Assembly (NCBI GenBank): GCA_964211495.1
Contig: CAXORL010000003.1
Span: forward strand, 62,001 to 126,000
Direction: 5' to 3'
DNA length: 64,000 bases
DNA from: Faucicola osloensis_B
GTDB lineage: Bacteria > Pseudomonadota > Gammaproteobacteria > Pseudomonadales > Moraxellaceae
Below are positions 17,766 to 26,511 of the stretch, piece after piece (position 1 is the stretch's first letter; every line of letters starts with the position of its first letter). The position numbers and the translations under genes were made by a program. Under the pieces are notes generated by a model. It ran no database searches. It was not told where the DNA came from and saw only the letters and a list, made by a program, of their open reading frames with translations.

Positions 17766-18437
17766 TTAAGCCATGCGAAAGCGTTTGCGTAGGTGGTTGA
17801 CAGCGGTCGATGCGGTGAGACTGACCACAAAATAAAACGCCCCTGCCAGCAAGATATAGGGGGTGAGTAGCCCCATCAAGTCACCGCGCACGTATGAGGC
17901 TCGGAAGAAATCCACCAAGCCAATCGCAAACACCAACGTCGTATCTTGGAACAAAATAATCGACTGTTGTAGAAGTAGCGGAAACATCTTGCGAAACGCT
18001 TGTGGCAAAATAATAAAGCGCATGGTCTGACCATAAGTCATACCCAAGGCTTTGGCGGCATTGACCTGTCCTTTGCCAATCGACTGGATGCCCGCACGTA
18101 CAATCTCAGAAAAATACGCGGCTTCAAACACCATAAATGCCACCACGCACGAAGTAAACGCGGTATCCAACGTCAAATACGTGCCCGTCACCAAGTTATA
18201 CACCATCGGCACAGCAAAATAAAACCAAAGCAATACCAACAGCAGCGGCACTGAACGGAAAAAGTTGACATACAGCTTAGCAGGCACGGCTAAAATACGA
18301 ATGCCCGACAACCGCATCAAGGCTAAAATCGTACCCAGCGCCAAACCGCCAATGATAGCTAAAAACAACACTTTAAAGGTGATCCATAAGCCACCCATCA
18401 ACCCTGGCATTGCGGCTTGTAATTCCATCATATTCAT
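17766..18437 (-). CDS. gltK: Glutamate/aspartate ABC importer permease, GltK-type
   Basis: A 223-residue inner-membrane permease of the HisM/GltK type. It has about five transmembrane helices, the FFRSVPLLLVLLWFYFAVP segment typical of the family, and the EAA loop AAKALGMTYGQTMRFIILPQAFRK cut by ATP-binding-subunit contacts. Its ATG overlaps the gltJ stop (ATGA), implying translational coupling, and GGGGGTGG acts as the ribosome binding site. Confidence 0.92.
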   Translation of the reverse strand: MNMMELQAAMPGLMGGLWITFKVLFLAIIGGLALGTILALMRLSGIRILAVPAKLYVNFFRSVPLLLVLLWFYFAVPMVYNLVTGTYLTLDTAFTSCVVAFMVFEAAYFSEIVRAGIQSIGKGQVNAAKALGMTYGQTMRFIILPQAFRKMFPLLLQQSIILFQDTTLVFAIGLVDFFRASYVRGDLMGLLTPYILLAGAFYFVVSLTASTAVNHLRKRFRMA

Positions 18438-19180
18438 GCGCCACCCCCATCGATTTGACCTTTGATGCGTAATTTTTTCTCAAGCCAAGTCATAAAATAA
18501 ATCAACACCAAATTAAACAATAAATAAATAATCGTGGTAAAGGTATACACTTCGATATTGTTCTGGGTATATTCACTGATAGTTTTGGTTTGGCTAATCA
18601 GCTCAGTGACCCCGACCAATGAAGCGACCGAGGCATTCTTAAAACAGTTGGTAAGCTCAGAGCTCATCGGTGGTAAAATCACCCGAAACGCCTGTGGCAA
18701 GACGATATGACGATACGTCTGGGGCAAGGTGAACCCAAGCGCATAGGCAGCATTAGTCTGCCCTTTTGGCAATGATTCAATGCCCGTGCGCACTTGCTCA
18801 ACGATACGTGCCGCAGTAAATAACCCAAGACCTATACTTGCCGAAATCACCGCCGAGGTATTTGGGTCTAACTCCTGAAACCACCATTTTTGTAAGGCAG
18901 GAGTCAGCCAAGTAGGTGCCACATAAAACCAAAAGAATAACTGTATTAATAGCGGAATGTTACGAAAAAAACTCACATAAGCCGTACCAATCGCTCTGGC
19001 AGTTTTGTTTGGTAAAGTACGCATAATACCTAAAATCGTACCGATAATTAAGGCAATCAGCCACCCACTCCCACCAATGACCAACAGCCATTTAAAGCCT
19101 GTCAATAGCCACTGCCAGTAGACTTCGTTGCCTACGCCTGTTGGTTGCAGCAACACGCCCCAATTCCAACTATAATTCAT
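18434..19180 (-). CDS. gltJ: Glutamate/aspartate ABC importer permease, GltJ-type
   Basis: A 248-residue membrane permease and partner of GltK. ATG at 19180 is chosen over a TTG at 19207: it gives the family N-terminus (MNYSWNWGVLLQP resembles E. coli GltJ) and has GGGGGTGG just upstream. The EAA loop reads AAYALGFTLPQTYRHIVLPQAFR. The FFRNIPLLIQLFFW helix is typical. It follows gltI after a hairpin that probably reduces readthrough. Confidence 0.92.
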   Translation of the reverse strand: MNYSWNWGVLLQPTGVGNEVYWQWLLTGFKWLLVIGGSGWLIALIIGTILGIMRTLPNKTARAIGTAYVSFFRNIPLLIQLFFWFYVAPTWLTPALQKWWFQELDPNTSAVISASIGLGLFTAARIVEQVRTGIESLPKGQTNAAYALGFTLPQTYRHIVLPQAFRVILPPMSSELTNCFKNASVASLVGVTELISQTKTISEYTQNNIEVYTFTTIIYLLFNLVLIYFMTWLEKKLRIKGQIDGGGA

Positions 19181-19225
19181 TGCCACCCCCAAAATCCTGT
19201 CTAGCAAATTGATTTACCCAAAAAC

Positions 19226-19270
19226 TAAAACTGACGTAACCACAATTGATAGGTGATGACGTCAGTTTTA
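19226..19270 (-). terminator. Hairpin between gltI and gltJ (partial terminator or mRNA stabiliser)
   Basis: A perfect 12-bp inverted repeat TAAAACTGACGT / ACGTCAGTTTTA (19226-19237 with 19259-19270) with a 21-base loop. On the transcribed strand it is followed by an interrupted T tract, so it is probably leaky. This position commonly sets binding protein in excess over permease. Confidence 0.65.
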
Positions 19271-19316
19271 TGTTGGATAGTAACCTTCCTAACCTAGTTT
19301 GTTGTTATCCCATCAA

Positions 19317-20384
19317 CTAAGGTTTTGTTGCACTTGCAATTGCATTGCTTGCAGATGCCACATTACTAGCGCCCGTTGCTACTGCATTGACGGTAGCAGA
19401 TGCGGTTGCATTAGCAACGTCTTTTGGTTGCGCGCCATCATGCGGATTGGCTAACAAGGCTTTTAAGTTGTCAGACATTTGGAAGTTCATGTTGATGTTT
19501 TTTGGTGGAATCGGTGACATGAACCATTTTTTGTAGATGTCATTGATTTCACCTGATGAATAAGTCGCAACCAACGCATCATCGACTACTTTTTTGAATT
19601 CACTATCGTCTTTACGCATCATACAGCCGTAAATTTCATACGATTGTGGGGTACCAACAATGACCCATTTACTTGGATCTTTGGCTTTGGCTTTTTCACC
19701 CGCAAGCAGTACGTCATCCATCATAAAGGCTGCCGCACGACCGCTTTCTAACATCAAGAAAGATTCGCCGTGGTCTTTGGCAGAAACGATGTTAATGCCC
19801 ATTTTTTTGTCATCGTTGAGTTTTTTGATAAAACGCTCAGAGGTGGTACCTGCGGTAGTCACTAAGGTTTTGCCTTTTAAATCCGCAAAATCTTTGATAC
19901 CTGAATCTTTAGCGGTTAATAAGCGAGTACCAATCTCAAAAAAACCGTTTGAGAAAGCCACTTGTTTTTGACGCTCTTCATTGTTGGTGGTTGAACCACA
20001 CTCTAAGTCAACTGTACCATTTTGTACCAATGGAATACGGGTCTGTGAGGTTACTAGGTTGTAACGCACTTTGAGGTCTGGCATATTCAATTGTTTTTTG
20101 ACTGCATCAACAATTTTTAATTGGAGGTCATGGGCATAACCCACAGGTTGGTTTGGCGTACCTGCGATATAAGAAAATGGAATTGAGGAATCACGGTAAC
20201 CCAGTACGATTTCCCCTGATTTTTTAATTTTATCGAGCGTTTTTTCACCAGTTGCCGCTGCCGCTGGTTGGCTACCTTCAGTACCTGCCGCTTTGTTGTC
20301 GCTGGCTTTGTTACAACCTGCAAGACCTAATGCCATAATAGCAACGGTTGCTAAGGCGATTGGCTTTTTAGAGATTAAAATCAT
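19317..20384 (-). CDS. gltI: Glutamate/aspartate-binding lipoprotein, GltI-type
   Basis: A 355-residue solute-binding protein (SBP family 3). The N-terminus is a lipoprotein signal with lipobox LAGC at about residue 24. The core begins LDKIKKSGEIVLGYRDSSIPFSY and includes DLECGSTTNNEERQKQVAFSNGFF, TLVTTAGTTSERF and the late DDSEFKKVVDDAL. The last 35 residues are an Ala/Ser/Asn/Val-rich tail absent from E. coli GltI. AAGGA lies upstream of the ATG. First gene of the importer operon. Confidence 0.92.
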   Translation of the reverse strand: MILISKKPIALATVAIMALGLAGCNKASDNKAAGTEGSQPAAAATGEKTLDKIKKSGEIVLGYRDSSIPFSYIAGTPNQPVGYAHDLQLKIVDAVKKQLNMPDLKVRYNLVTSQTRIPLVQNGTVDLECGSTTNNEERQKQVAFSNGFFEIGTRLLTAKDSGIKDFADLKGKTLVTTAGTTSERFIKKLNDDKKMGINIVSAKDHGESFLMLESGRAAAFMMDDVLLAGEKAKAKDPSKWVIVGTPQSYEIYGCMMRKDDSEFKKVVDDALVATYSSGEINDIYKKWFMSPIPPKNINMNFQMSDNLKALLANPHDGAQPKDVANATASATVNAVATGASNVASASNAIASATKP

Positions 20385-20752
20385 CCTATGATCCTTGTCG
20401 TATGATACGTTCTTAGTTAATCTTTTCGCTGTTTGGCTGTCAATGCCAAATCGAGTAAAAAGACTCCCCCCATCTCTTTGTGTTTATCCTTCCCTGTCCT
20501 TCATCATCCCTCATTGCACTCATTAAAATCTGGCAAAACCTTGCACAATGACTGATAAAAAATAGTTTAGGATACTCAAAAGATTTAAAATGTGTGTTTA
20601 TAGTAATTTACTTTTCTGTGTTGTGACAATAGATTTACAAAAAATATTTTTTTCGTCATCGACAATTTTTTTACCATTTTTTTGCTATTTTCTATTTTAT
20701 CCCCATTTATAGCTCAATAAATTGATTAAAACTCACTTAAGATAGGTTATTT
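20385..20752. other. Divergent intergenic region, gltI / hslO
   Basis: About 370 AT-rich bases that must contain both divergent promoters. I see no gene, no strong hairpin and no clear -35/-10 pair. Confidence 0.5.
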
Positions 20753-21688
20753 ATGACAACAGCGACTCAAGCACTTCACGATTTTGATATGCGCCAACGT
20801 TTTTATTTTGAGCAAAGCCCGGTACGCGGTGACGTGGTACGCATTAACGACAGCCTGCAGACGATATTGCAGCAAAAAAATTACCCAGTTGCCCTGCAAA
20901 AACTACTTGGGGAAATGTTGGTCGCGGCAAGCTTGCTGATCGGTACCTTAAAAATCGAAGGTCGTCTATCCATTCAATTGCAAAATTCAGGTGCAGCCAC
21001 TGACCCTGAACAGGACAGCTTAACTTGGGCGATGGCAGAGTGCGACCACCAAGGTCACATTCGCGGTCTTGCAGAGTGGACAGGCGCGTGGCAATCCGCA
21101 CAAACCGCGAATGATGCCTTTGCCAAACTTGGTAAAGTCGGTGAAGGGGTGTTATTTATTAATATCCAACCTGATGCCACGTATGGCACACAAGCAGAAG
21201 GCTATCAAGGCATCGTTGAGCGTGTGGCAGATAACTTGGCGGATTGTTTGGCACACTATCAGCAGCAATCCGTACAGATTCCTACCTTAATCAACTTGGC
21301 TTGTGATGGTGAGCAAGCGGGCGGTATCGTGCTGCAGTTGCTACCACGTACCACAGAAGAAGAGTATGAGACGGTGGACAATGACTTGTTCCCCCGCTTA
21401 AAAATCTTAACCAAAACGCTAAAAGCTGAAGAATTAACCATCTTGCCAGCTGATGAGATTTTATATCGCTTGTATCATGAAGAAGACGTGGTGACGGCTG
21501 AGCCTATGCCGTTGACCTTTGCTTGTACTTGCTCACAGCAGAAAAGTGAATCGGCAATTTTTCAGTTAGGCAAACCAGCTGCATTAGAAATCGCTAATGA
21601 GCATGGGGATGAATTGGCGTTAGATTGTGGTTTCTGCGGACATGTTTACCGTTTTGATCACAAAGATATTGAAATGATTTTTGCTTAA
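20753..21688 (+). CDS. hslO: Redox-activated chaperone Hsp33
   Basis: A 311-residue cytoplasmic holdase activated by oxidation. The N-terminal domain has FYFEQSPVRGDVVRI and LLGEMLVAASLL. The C-terminal redox switch has the four zinc cysteines as CTC (about 267-269) and CGFC (about 298-301). The length is slightly above the E. coli protein (292). It is monocistronic with a strong terminator. Confidence 0.95.
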   Translation: MTTATQALHDFDMRQRFYFEQSPVRGDVVRINDSLQTILQQKNYPVALQKLLGEMLVAASLLIGTLKIEGRLSIQLQNSGAATDPEQDSLTWAMAECDHQGHIRGLAEWTGAWQSAQTANDAFAKLGKVGEGVLFINIQPDATYGTQAEGYQGIVERVADNLADCLAHYQQQSVQIPTLINLACDGEQAGGIVLQLLPRTTEEEYETVDNDLFPRLKILTKTLKAEELTILPADEILYRLYHEEDVVTAEPMPLTFACTCSQQKSESAIFQLGKPAALEIANEHGDELALDCGFCGHVYRFDHKDIEMIFA

Positions 21689-21772
21689 TTTAAAGGCTTG
21701 CATAGTTACCTTTACATCATTTAAAGTTGCGCAATATTGGTTACGCTTCTAGTCGATGTGATAGCCAAAACT

Positions 21773-21808
21773 AATACCAAAGTTACAAGTTAACTTTGGT
21801 ATTTTTTT
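21773..21808 (+). terminator. Terminator of hslO
   Basis: A 13-bp stem AATACCAAAGTTA / TAACTTTGGTATT (21773-21785 with 21791-21803) followed by T residues. Confidence 0.92.
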
Positions 21809-21921
21809 GCATATTTGATAAGTTATAAACATCGGGTTTGCGATAACTTCAGTTAAGCTTGATAAGTTTTAGATTAAAAATTTATTAGGAAAATAATATA
21901 ATAGAAAATAAGGATATCGTT

Positions 21922-22143
21922 ATGTCAGTGGCAAAAAATATTGAAATTAGCAGCAGCTCAACGGTAAGTTTTGAAGATGCCATCAAAAAAGGCATTGCAC
22001 AAGTCAACAAAACGGTTAAAAACGTGGAAGGTGCTTGAATTAAAGAGCAAAAAGTACGCATTAGCGATGGTAATATTACTAGCTACAACGTGATGATGAT
22101 TGTTAGCTTTGTAATTGAAGATGACAGCACTGATTTAAAATAA
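21922..22143 (+). pseudogene. Dodecin gene interrupted by in-frame TGA
   Basis: Reading from ATG 21922 gives a 73-codon dodecin: a SFEDAIKKGIAQVNKTVKNVEGA half, then TGA (22036-22038, codon 39), then IKEQKVRISDGNITSYNVMMIVSF and an acidic end before TAA. Dodecins have GAWIKEQ here; the tryptophan is the flavin-stacking residue, and TGG to TGA is one base change. The frame is otherwise intact on both sides, AAGGA precedes the ATG, and a perfect terminator follows. It may be a recent nonsense mutation, a sequence error, or a readthrough gene. UGA is a normal stop in this genome (for example at 4216 and 53666). Confidence 0.85.
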
Positions 22144-22160
22144 AGATTTTATTTATCCAT

Positions 22161-22190
22161 AAAAAACCCTAGCATAGGCTAGGGTTTTTT
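22161..22190. terminator. Bidirectional terminator, dodecin / topA
   Basis: A perfect 13-bp stem AAAAAACCCTAGC / GCTAGGGTTTTTT with an ATAG loop. Confidence 0.95.
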
Positions 22191-22201
22191 GTTGGTTGCT
22201 A

Positions 22202-24958
22202 TTATTCTTCAATCCATTTGCCTTTACGATAAAACAATGCAAATTTAGTCGCTTTGCCGTCTTTTTCTGAGCCGATATATTGCTCTGCATTTTTACGGCT
22301 CCAACGCAAAATCGTTGGATTGCCCTCATTATCGGTATCTGGCGCGGTAAATAAATACTGGAATTTATCTTCCAACTGATCTTTTATCGCGCGTAATTCT
22401 GACAGTTTTGGTGGGCGCGTCTCTCGCACTTTAGGAAATTTTGACGCTGCCAAGAATAACCCTGCTGCCCCTTCACGCAAAATATAATGGTCATCAAATT
22501 TTTGTGACTTGAGTTCTGGCATAGGGATTGCAGTCATGCGTGGTGGCGCGGCATCGCCATTCTTGAGCACTTTACGGGTATTATCGCACTGCTGACAGGC
22601 AAAATAGGCACCAAAACGCCCAGTTTTGAGCACCATTTGCCCATCGCATTTATCACAAGGTATGGTAGGCACATCATCATTGCCTGCGGTTTCAAAGACG
22701 CCTTTTTCTAGTAGATAGCCATCACAGTCAGGATTGTTACCACAGACATGGAGTTTTAACCCGCCATCGACAATATACCCATCCATCGCGGTATGGCATT
22801 TCGGGCAGCGTTTTTTCTCAAGTAGCGCTTGGATTTCGTCGTTGTTGTCCGCGTCGTCTTCACCGAGATTTTGGCTCTCCTTACTGGTTTGGCTATGAAA
22901 GGCTTCCACAGGCATCAAGTTTTTGGTGCCTTTACAACGCTCTTTGGGCGGTAAATTATAGCCGGTACAACCCAAAAACACCCCTGTTGAACCGATACGG
23001 ATCTGCATTGGGCGCTGACATAAGTCACAATGAATATCTGGAACATCGGTTGGGTCATTGGGCTTCATGCCGTCTTCGTCTTTGGCACGCTCTAATTTGC
23101 CTTTAAAATCGCCATAAAAATCATCCAGCACTTTTTTCCAGTTTTGCTGGCCTTCAGCGACTTCATCTAGGTTTTCTTCCAGCCCTGCGGTAAAAGTATA
23201 GTCCATCAAATGCGGAAAGCTGTTGACCAATCTGTCAGTGACGATATCACCCATTTTTTCGGCGAATAAACGTTTGTTTTCTACCTTGACATACCCACGT
23301 TCTTGAATGGTTGAGATGATAGCGGCATATGTAGACGGACGGCCAATCCCACGTTTTTCCAATTCTTTGACTAGGCTTGCTTCAGTGTAGCGGGCTGGTG
23401 GCTTGGTAAAATGTTGGGTAGGTTCGATACTATCGACCACCAGTTTTTCCCCGATTTTTACATCAGGTAATAGATTGTCTTCATTTTTGGCAGGGGGCTG
23501 TACTTTGGTATAGCCATCAAAGGTCATCACGCGACCTTTGGCTCTAAGCTCAATCTCACCGGCATTGACAATCAACGTCATGGATTGGTACTGCGCAGGT
23601 GGCATCTGACACGCCACAAACTGGCGCCAAATCAGCTCATATAAACGCTGGGCATCGCGCTCCATGTCTTTTAGCGAGGCAGATTGCACCAAAACATCTG
23701 ACGGGCGAATCGCTTCGTGCGCTTCTTGGGCGTTTTGCTTGTTGCCATACACATTGGGCGATGTTGGGACATATTTTGCGCCGTATTGCTTGTCAATAAA
23801 ACCGCGCACACTGGTAAGTGCATCCGCTGACAAAAAAGTACTGTCGGTTCGCATATAAGTGATATGACCTGCTTCATACAGGCGCTGAGCCAGCATCATG
23901 GTTTTTTTGACCGGAAAACCAAGGCGGGTACTTGCGGCTTGTTGCAGTGTCGAGGTGATAAAGGGTGCAGACGGTTTTGATTGGGTGGGTTTTTCTTCCC
24001 GATCCGCCACGATAAAATCGGATGTTTCAAGCAGCGCAACAATCGCATTGGTCTGTTCTTCGTTTTTTAGTTCAAGGGGTTTGCCCGCTTTTTTTACCGC
24101 TTCTAGGCGAATGGTCTCTTGTTTGGCTTGCTGGCTGTGGGTATTGCTGTGGATTTCCCAATATTCCACTGGGGTAAAAGCACGAATTTCACGTTCACGC
24201 TCCACCACTAAACGCGTGGCGACAGATTGTACTCGCCCTGCCGACAGTCCGCGCGCTACTTTTTGCCATAGCAATGGCGATACCATGAAACCTACGACAC
24301 GGTCTAAAAATCGTCTGGCTTGCTGCGCGTTGACACGGTCATAGTTTAGCTTGGTGGGGCTTTTAAAGGCATTTTGAATTGCGTTTTTGGTGATTTCGTT
24401 AAATACCACGCGGCTGTATTTGTCATCACTGCCACCGATAACTTCTTTGAGATGCCAGGCAATCGCTTCCCCTTCTCTATCCAAGTCGGTTGCAAGATAA
24501 ATTTCTTTGGCGTCTTTGGCAAGGGATTTTAATTCTTTAATGACTTTAACTTTGCTGGGTAGAATTTCATAATGCGCCACCCAGTCGTGCTCGGGGTCAA
24601 TGCCCATGCGCCGTACCAAGGCTTGCTGCGCTTTTTGCTCTTTGGTGAGCTTGGTATCCGACTTATCGTCGGTTTTTGCTGCACCAGAACCCGACACAGG
24701 TAAATCACGCACGTGCCCCACACTAGAGCGAACGATAAAATCATTTCCCAGATACTTATTGATGGTTTTGGCTTTGGCAGGGGATTCCACAATCACCAAG
24801 GCTTTGCCTTGCCCCGACGTTTTAGGCGCTGTTTTTGATGCTTTTGATGTGGCTGTTGATTTGGGCGCGGCGGCTTTTTCGGCGGCTTTCGTGTCTGCTT
24901 TTGTATCAGCCGTATCCGTGGTTTTGGTTGATTTTCTCGCTGTCGGTGTTTTACTCAT
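22202..24958 (-). CDS. topA: DNA topoisomerase I
   Basis: A 918-residue type IA topoisomerase relaxing negative supercoils. After a Lys/Ala/Thr-rich tail of about 50 residues comes the TOPRIM domain (ALVIVESPAKAKTI, later DLDREGEAIAWH), the active-site tyrosine in HITYMRTDST, RPSTYAAIISTIQERGYV, and C-terminal CxxC zinc fingers (CDLC, CPKC, CDKC and CQQC modules). Basic tails on TopA are known in other bacteria, but this one sits at the N-terminus. It is the third gene of a leftward group with parA-like and a small membrane protein. Confidence 0.96.
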   Translation of the reverse strand: MSKTPTARKSTKTTDTADTKADTKAAEKAAAPKSTATSKASKTAPKTSGQGKALVIVESPAKAKTINKYLGNDFIVRSSVGHVRDLPVSGSGAAKTDDKSDTKLTKEQKAQQALVRRMGIDPEHDWVAHYEILPSKVKVIKELKSLAKDAKEIYLATDLDREGEAIAWHLKEVIGGSDDKYSRVVFNEITKNAIQNAFKSPTKLNYDRVNAQQARRFLDRVVGFMVSPLLWQKVARGLSAGRVQSVATRLVVEREREIRAFTPVEYWEIHSNTHSQQAKQETIRLEAVKKAGKPLELKNEEQTNAIVALLETSDFIVADREEKPTQSKPSAPFITSTLQQAASTRLGFPVKKTMMLAQRLYEAGHITYMRTDSTFLSADALTSVRGFIDKQYGAKYVPTSPNVYGNKQNAQEAHEAIRPSDVLVQSASLKDMERDAQRLYELIWRQFVACQMPPAQYQSMTLIVNAGEIELRAKGRVMTFDGYTKVQPPAKNEDNLLPDVKIGEKLVVDSIEPTQHFTKPPARYTEASLVKELEKRGIGRPSTYAAIISTIQERGYVKVENKRLFAEKMGDIVTDRLVNSFPHLMDYTFTAGLEENLDEVAEGQQNWKKVLDDFYGDFKGKLERAKDEDGMKPNDPTDVPDIHCDLCQRPMQIRIGSTGVFLGCTGYNLPPKERCKGTKNLMPVEAFHSQTSKESQNLGEDDADNNDEIQALLEKKRCPKCHTAMDGYIVDGGLKLHVCGNNPDCDGYLLEKGVFETAGNDDVPTIPCDKCDGQMVLKTGRFGAYFACQQCDNTRKVLKNGDAAPPRMTAIPMPELKSQKFDDHYILREGAAGLFLAASKFPKVRETRPPKLSELRAIKDQLEDKFQYLFTAPDTDNEGNPTILRWSRKNAEQYIGSEKDGKATKFALFYRKGKWIEE

Positions 24959-25005
24959 GTTGGGTTCACAAAATCATTAAAAAGGGTAAGTTAAAATACG
25001 AAAAG

Positions 25006-25506
25006 TTAGCTATTCTGCACCAATTTGGCATAATCATGCAATTTACTTTTTAACATGATTAGGTCTTTTTCGGTGGTTTCAAGTTCTGATTTCATGCCCA
25101 GTTGGCTATTTTCTTGCCAATAAATACACACAAAATTGGCTTTACAGCTTAAACCTTTAACGGTTGTTGCGATGGATGCCGGTAAATCAACCTCGCGATT
25201 ATCAAGCGCAAAATTGGCGGGATAATGCCTGGTAAAGGGTCGCCATTTGCCCTCAATTACTTGATAATCACAGGGGCGCATCTTTGCATCCTCAATCACC
25301 ACGCCGTATTGCGCCATCATGCCTTTACCGCGTTCGCCTGTATCGCCGATAATCCAATCGGGGCATGCGACCAGTTTTGGCTGCACGCCCACGCGTCTGG
25401 CTGCCATGCGCAGATTATCACGCATGGTCTCGCGAGCAGAGGGTTTTAACCCCATGATACTACCGACAATAAACACCCCGATGGCGATGGCTATCCATAT
25501 TCCCAT
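25006..25506 (-). CDS. Conserved hypothetical protein with one N-terminal membrane helix
   Basis: A 166-residue protein. Residues 1-19 form a hydrophobic helix (MGIWIAIAIGVFIVGSIMG), then GLKPSARETMRDNLRMAARRVG, then a soluble part that includes three cysteines and ends in a short charged helix. I do not recognise a named family; similar GLKPS-ARE-starting proteins are common hypotheticals in Gammaproteobacteria. It starts eight bases after the ParA-like stop codon, so the two are almost certainly cotranslated, and topA follows 47 bases on. Confidence 0.7.
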   Translation of the reverse strand: MGIWIAIAIGVFIVGSIMGLKPSARETMRDNLRMAARRVGVQPKLVACPDWIIGDTGERGKGMMAQYGVVIEDAKMRPCDYQVIEGKWRPFTRHYPANFALDNREVDLPASIATTVKGLSCKANFVCIYWQENSQLGMKSELETTEKDLIMLKSKLHDYAKLVQNS

Positions 25507-25514
25507 TGATTATA

Positions 25515-26270
25515 TTACTCGTACCAGCTGCTATTTTTGGATTTTTTAGATGACGTTTTTGCTTCAGTTTTGGTGTCAGCTTTGTTTTCGGATTTGGCGT
25601 CAATTTTGTCAGTCGGCTGCGGCTCGGAAGCTAACATATCCATAATCGGCTGCCACTGGGCTTGAATGTCGCGATACGGTTTTTGGCTTTTATCAAAAAT
25701 CGTCAAGCCACGCTCTGCCAAGGCTTGATAAATACTACGCTCAGATAGCCAAGCCAGGGGCTGCTGCCCAATATCAGCAAAATACGCCATCAGTTTTTCG
25801 GTCGGCTCATTGTCCTGCATCAATTGACTACGCACGCGATTGGCAACTAGATAAATATCGACTTTACCTTTGCGGATACGCTTAATGTCTTCTAGGCTTT
25901 TTAAAAAGCGTTTAGTACTGTCAATATCAAAAAAAGCGGGCAAAACAGGAATTAAAATCGCCTTGCATTCGGCAATCAGCTGCTCGGCTTTAGTGCCTGA
26001 TAATGCACCGGGGGCATCAATAATCAGCCAGTCGTTTTTACCCAAGGTTTTTGGGATATCACCGATATCATTGCTATCGCGCCAGTCAATACCGATAATA
26101 GCAGGTACGTCCGCTGGGCGCATTTTTAGCCACTGTAGGCTTGATTTTTGGGGGTCTGCATCTGCCAATGCCACTGTTTTGCCTTGGTTTGCCAATGCCG
26201 CCGCTAGACTCACCGCAATCGAGGTTTTACCACATCCCCCTTTTTGATTGGCGATTAAAATTTTTTGCAT
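25515..26270 (-). CDS. Orphan ParA-family ATPase
   Basis: A 251-residue deviant-Walker ATPase: KGGCGKTS motif near residue 10 (from MQKILIANQKGGCGKTS), LADADPQKSSLQWL, WLIIDAPGALSG. It belongs to the ParA/MinD superfamily of proteins that position DNA or complexes. ATG 26270 is preferred to GTG 26279 because it starts the conserved strand directly and has purine-rich AGGGTGAGGG upstream. The C-terminal 30 residues are a Lys/Asp/Thr-rich tail. No parB or centromere-like repeat is visible. It heads a group with a membrane protein and topA. Confidence 0.85.
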   Translation of the reverse strand: MQKILIANQKGGCGKTSIAVSLAAALANQGKTVALADADPQKSSLQWLKMRPADVPAIIGIDWRDSNDIGDIPKTLGKNDWLIIDAPGALSGTKAEQLIAECKAILIPVLPAFFDIDSTKRFLKSLEDIKRIRKGKVDIYLVANRVRSQLMQDNEPTEKLMAYFADIGQQPLAWLSERSIYQALAERGLTIFDKSQKPYRDIQAQWQPIMDMLASEPQPTDKIDAKSENKADTKTEAKTSSKKSKNSSWYE

Positions 26271-26511
26271 GACCCTCACCCTGTTGATAAAAAATTAATG
26301 CAATATCACCACATTAACTCAAAAATTTGACCCTGTTAATTTGACGCTATTCATTTGGTTGTATTAAGTAGCCTAACAAAATTTTAACCATTGATAAATG
26401 CTTTTATATAAATAATCTGCTAAATTAAAAAATATCAATTCATTAACGGTTTAATCGGTTTAGCCATTTTTTGACTGGCTAATGGCGACCGTAAACCTCA
26501 AAGGTGCCACC

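Noticed and set aside
22036..22038. Selenocysteine at the dodecin TGA
   Set aside because: No selenoprotein dodecin is known, the replaced residue is Trp rather than Cys, and no SECIS-like hairpin is evident directly downstream.
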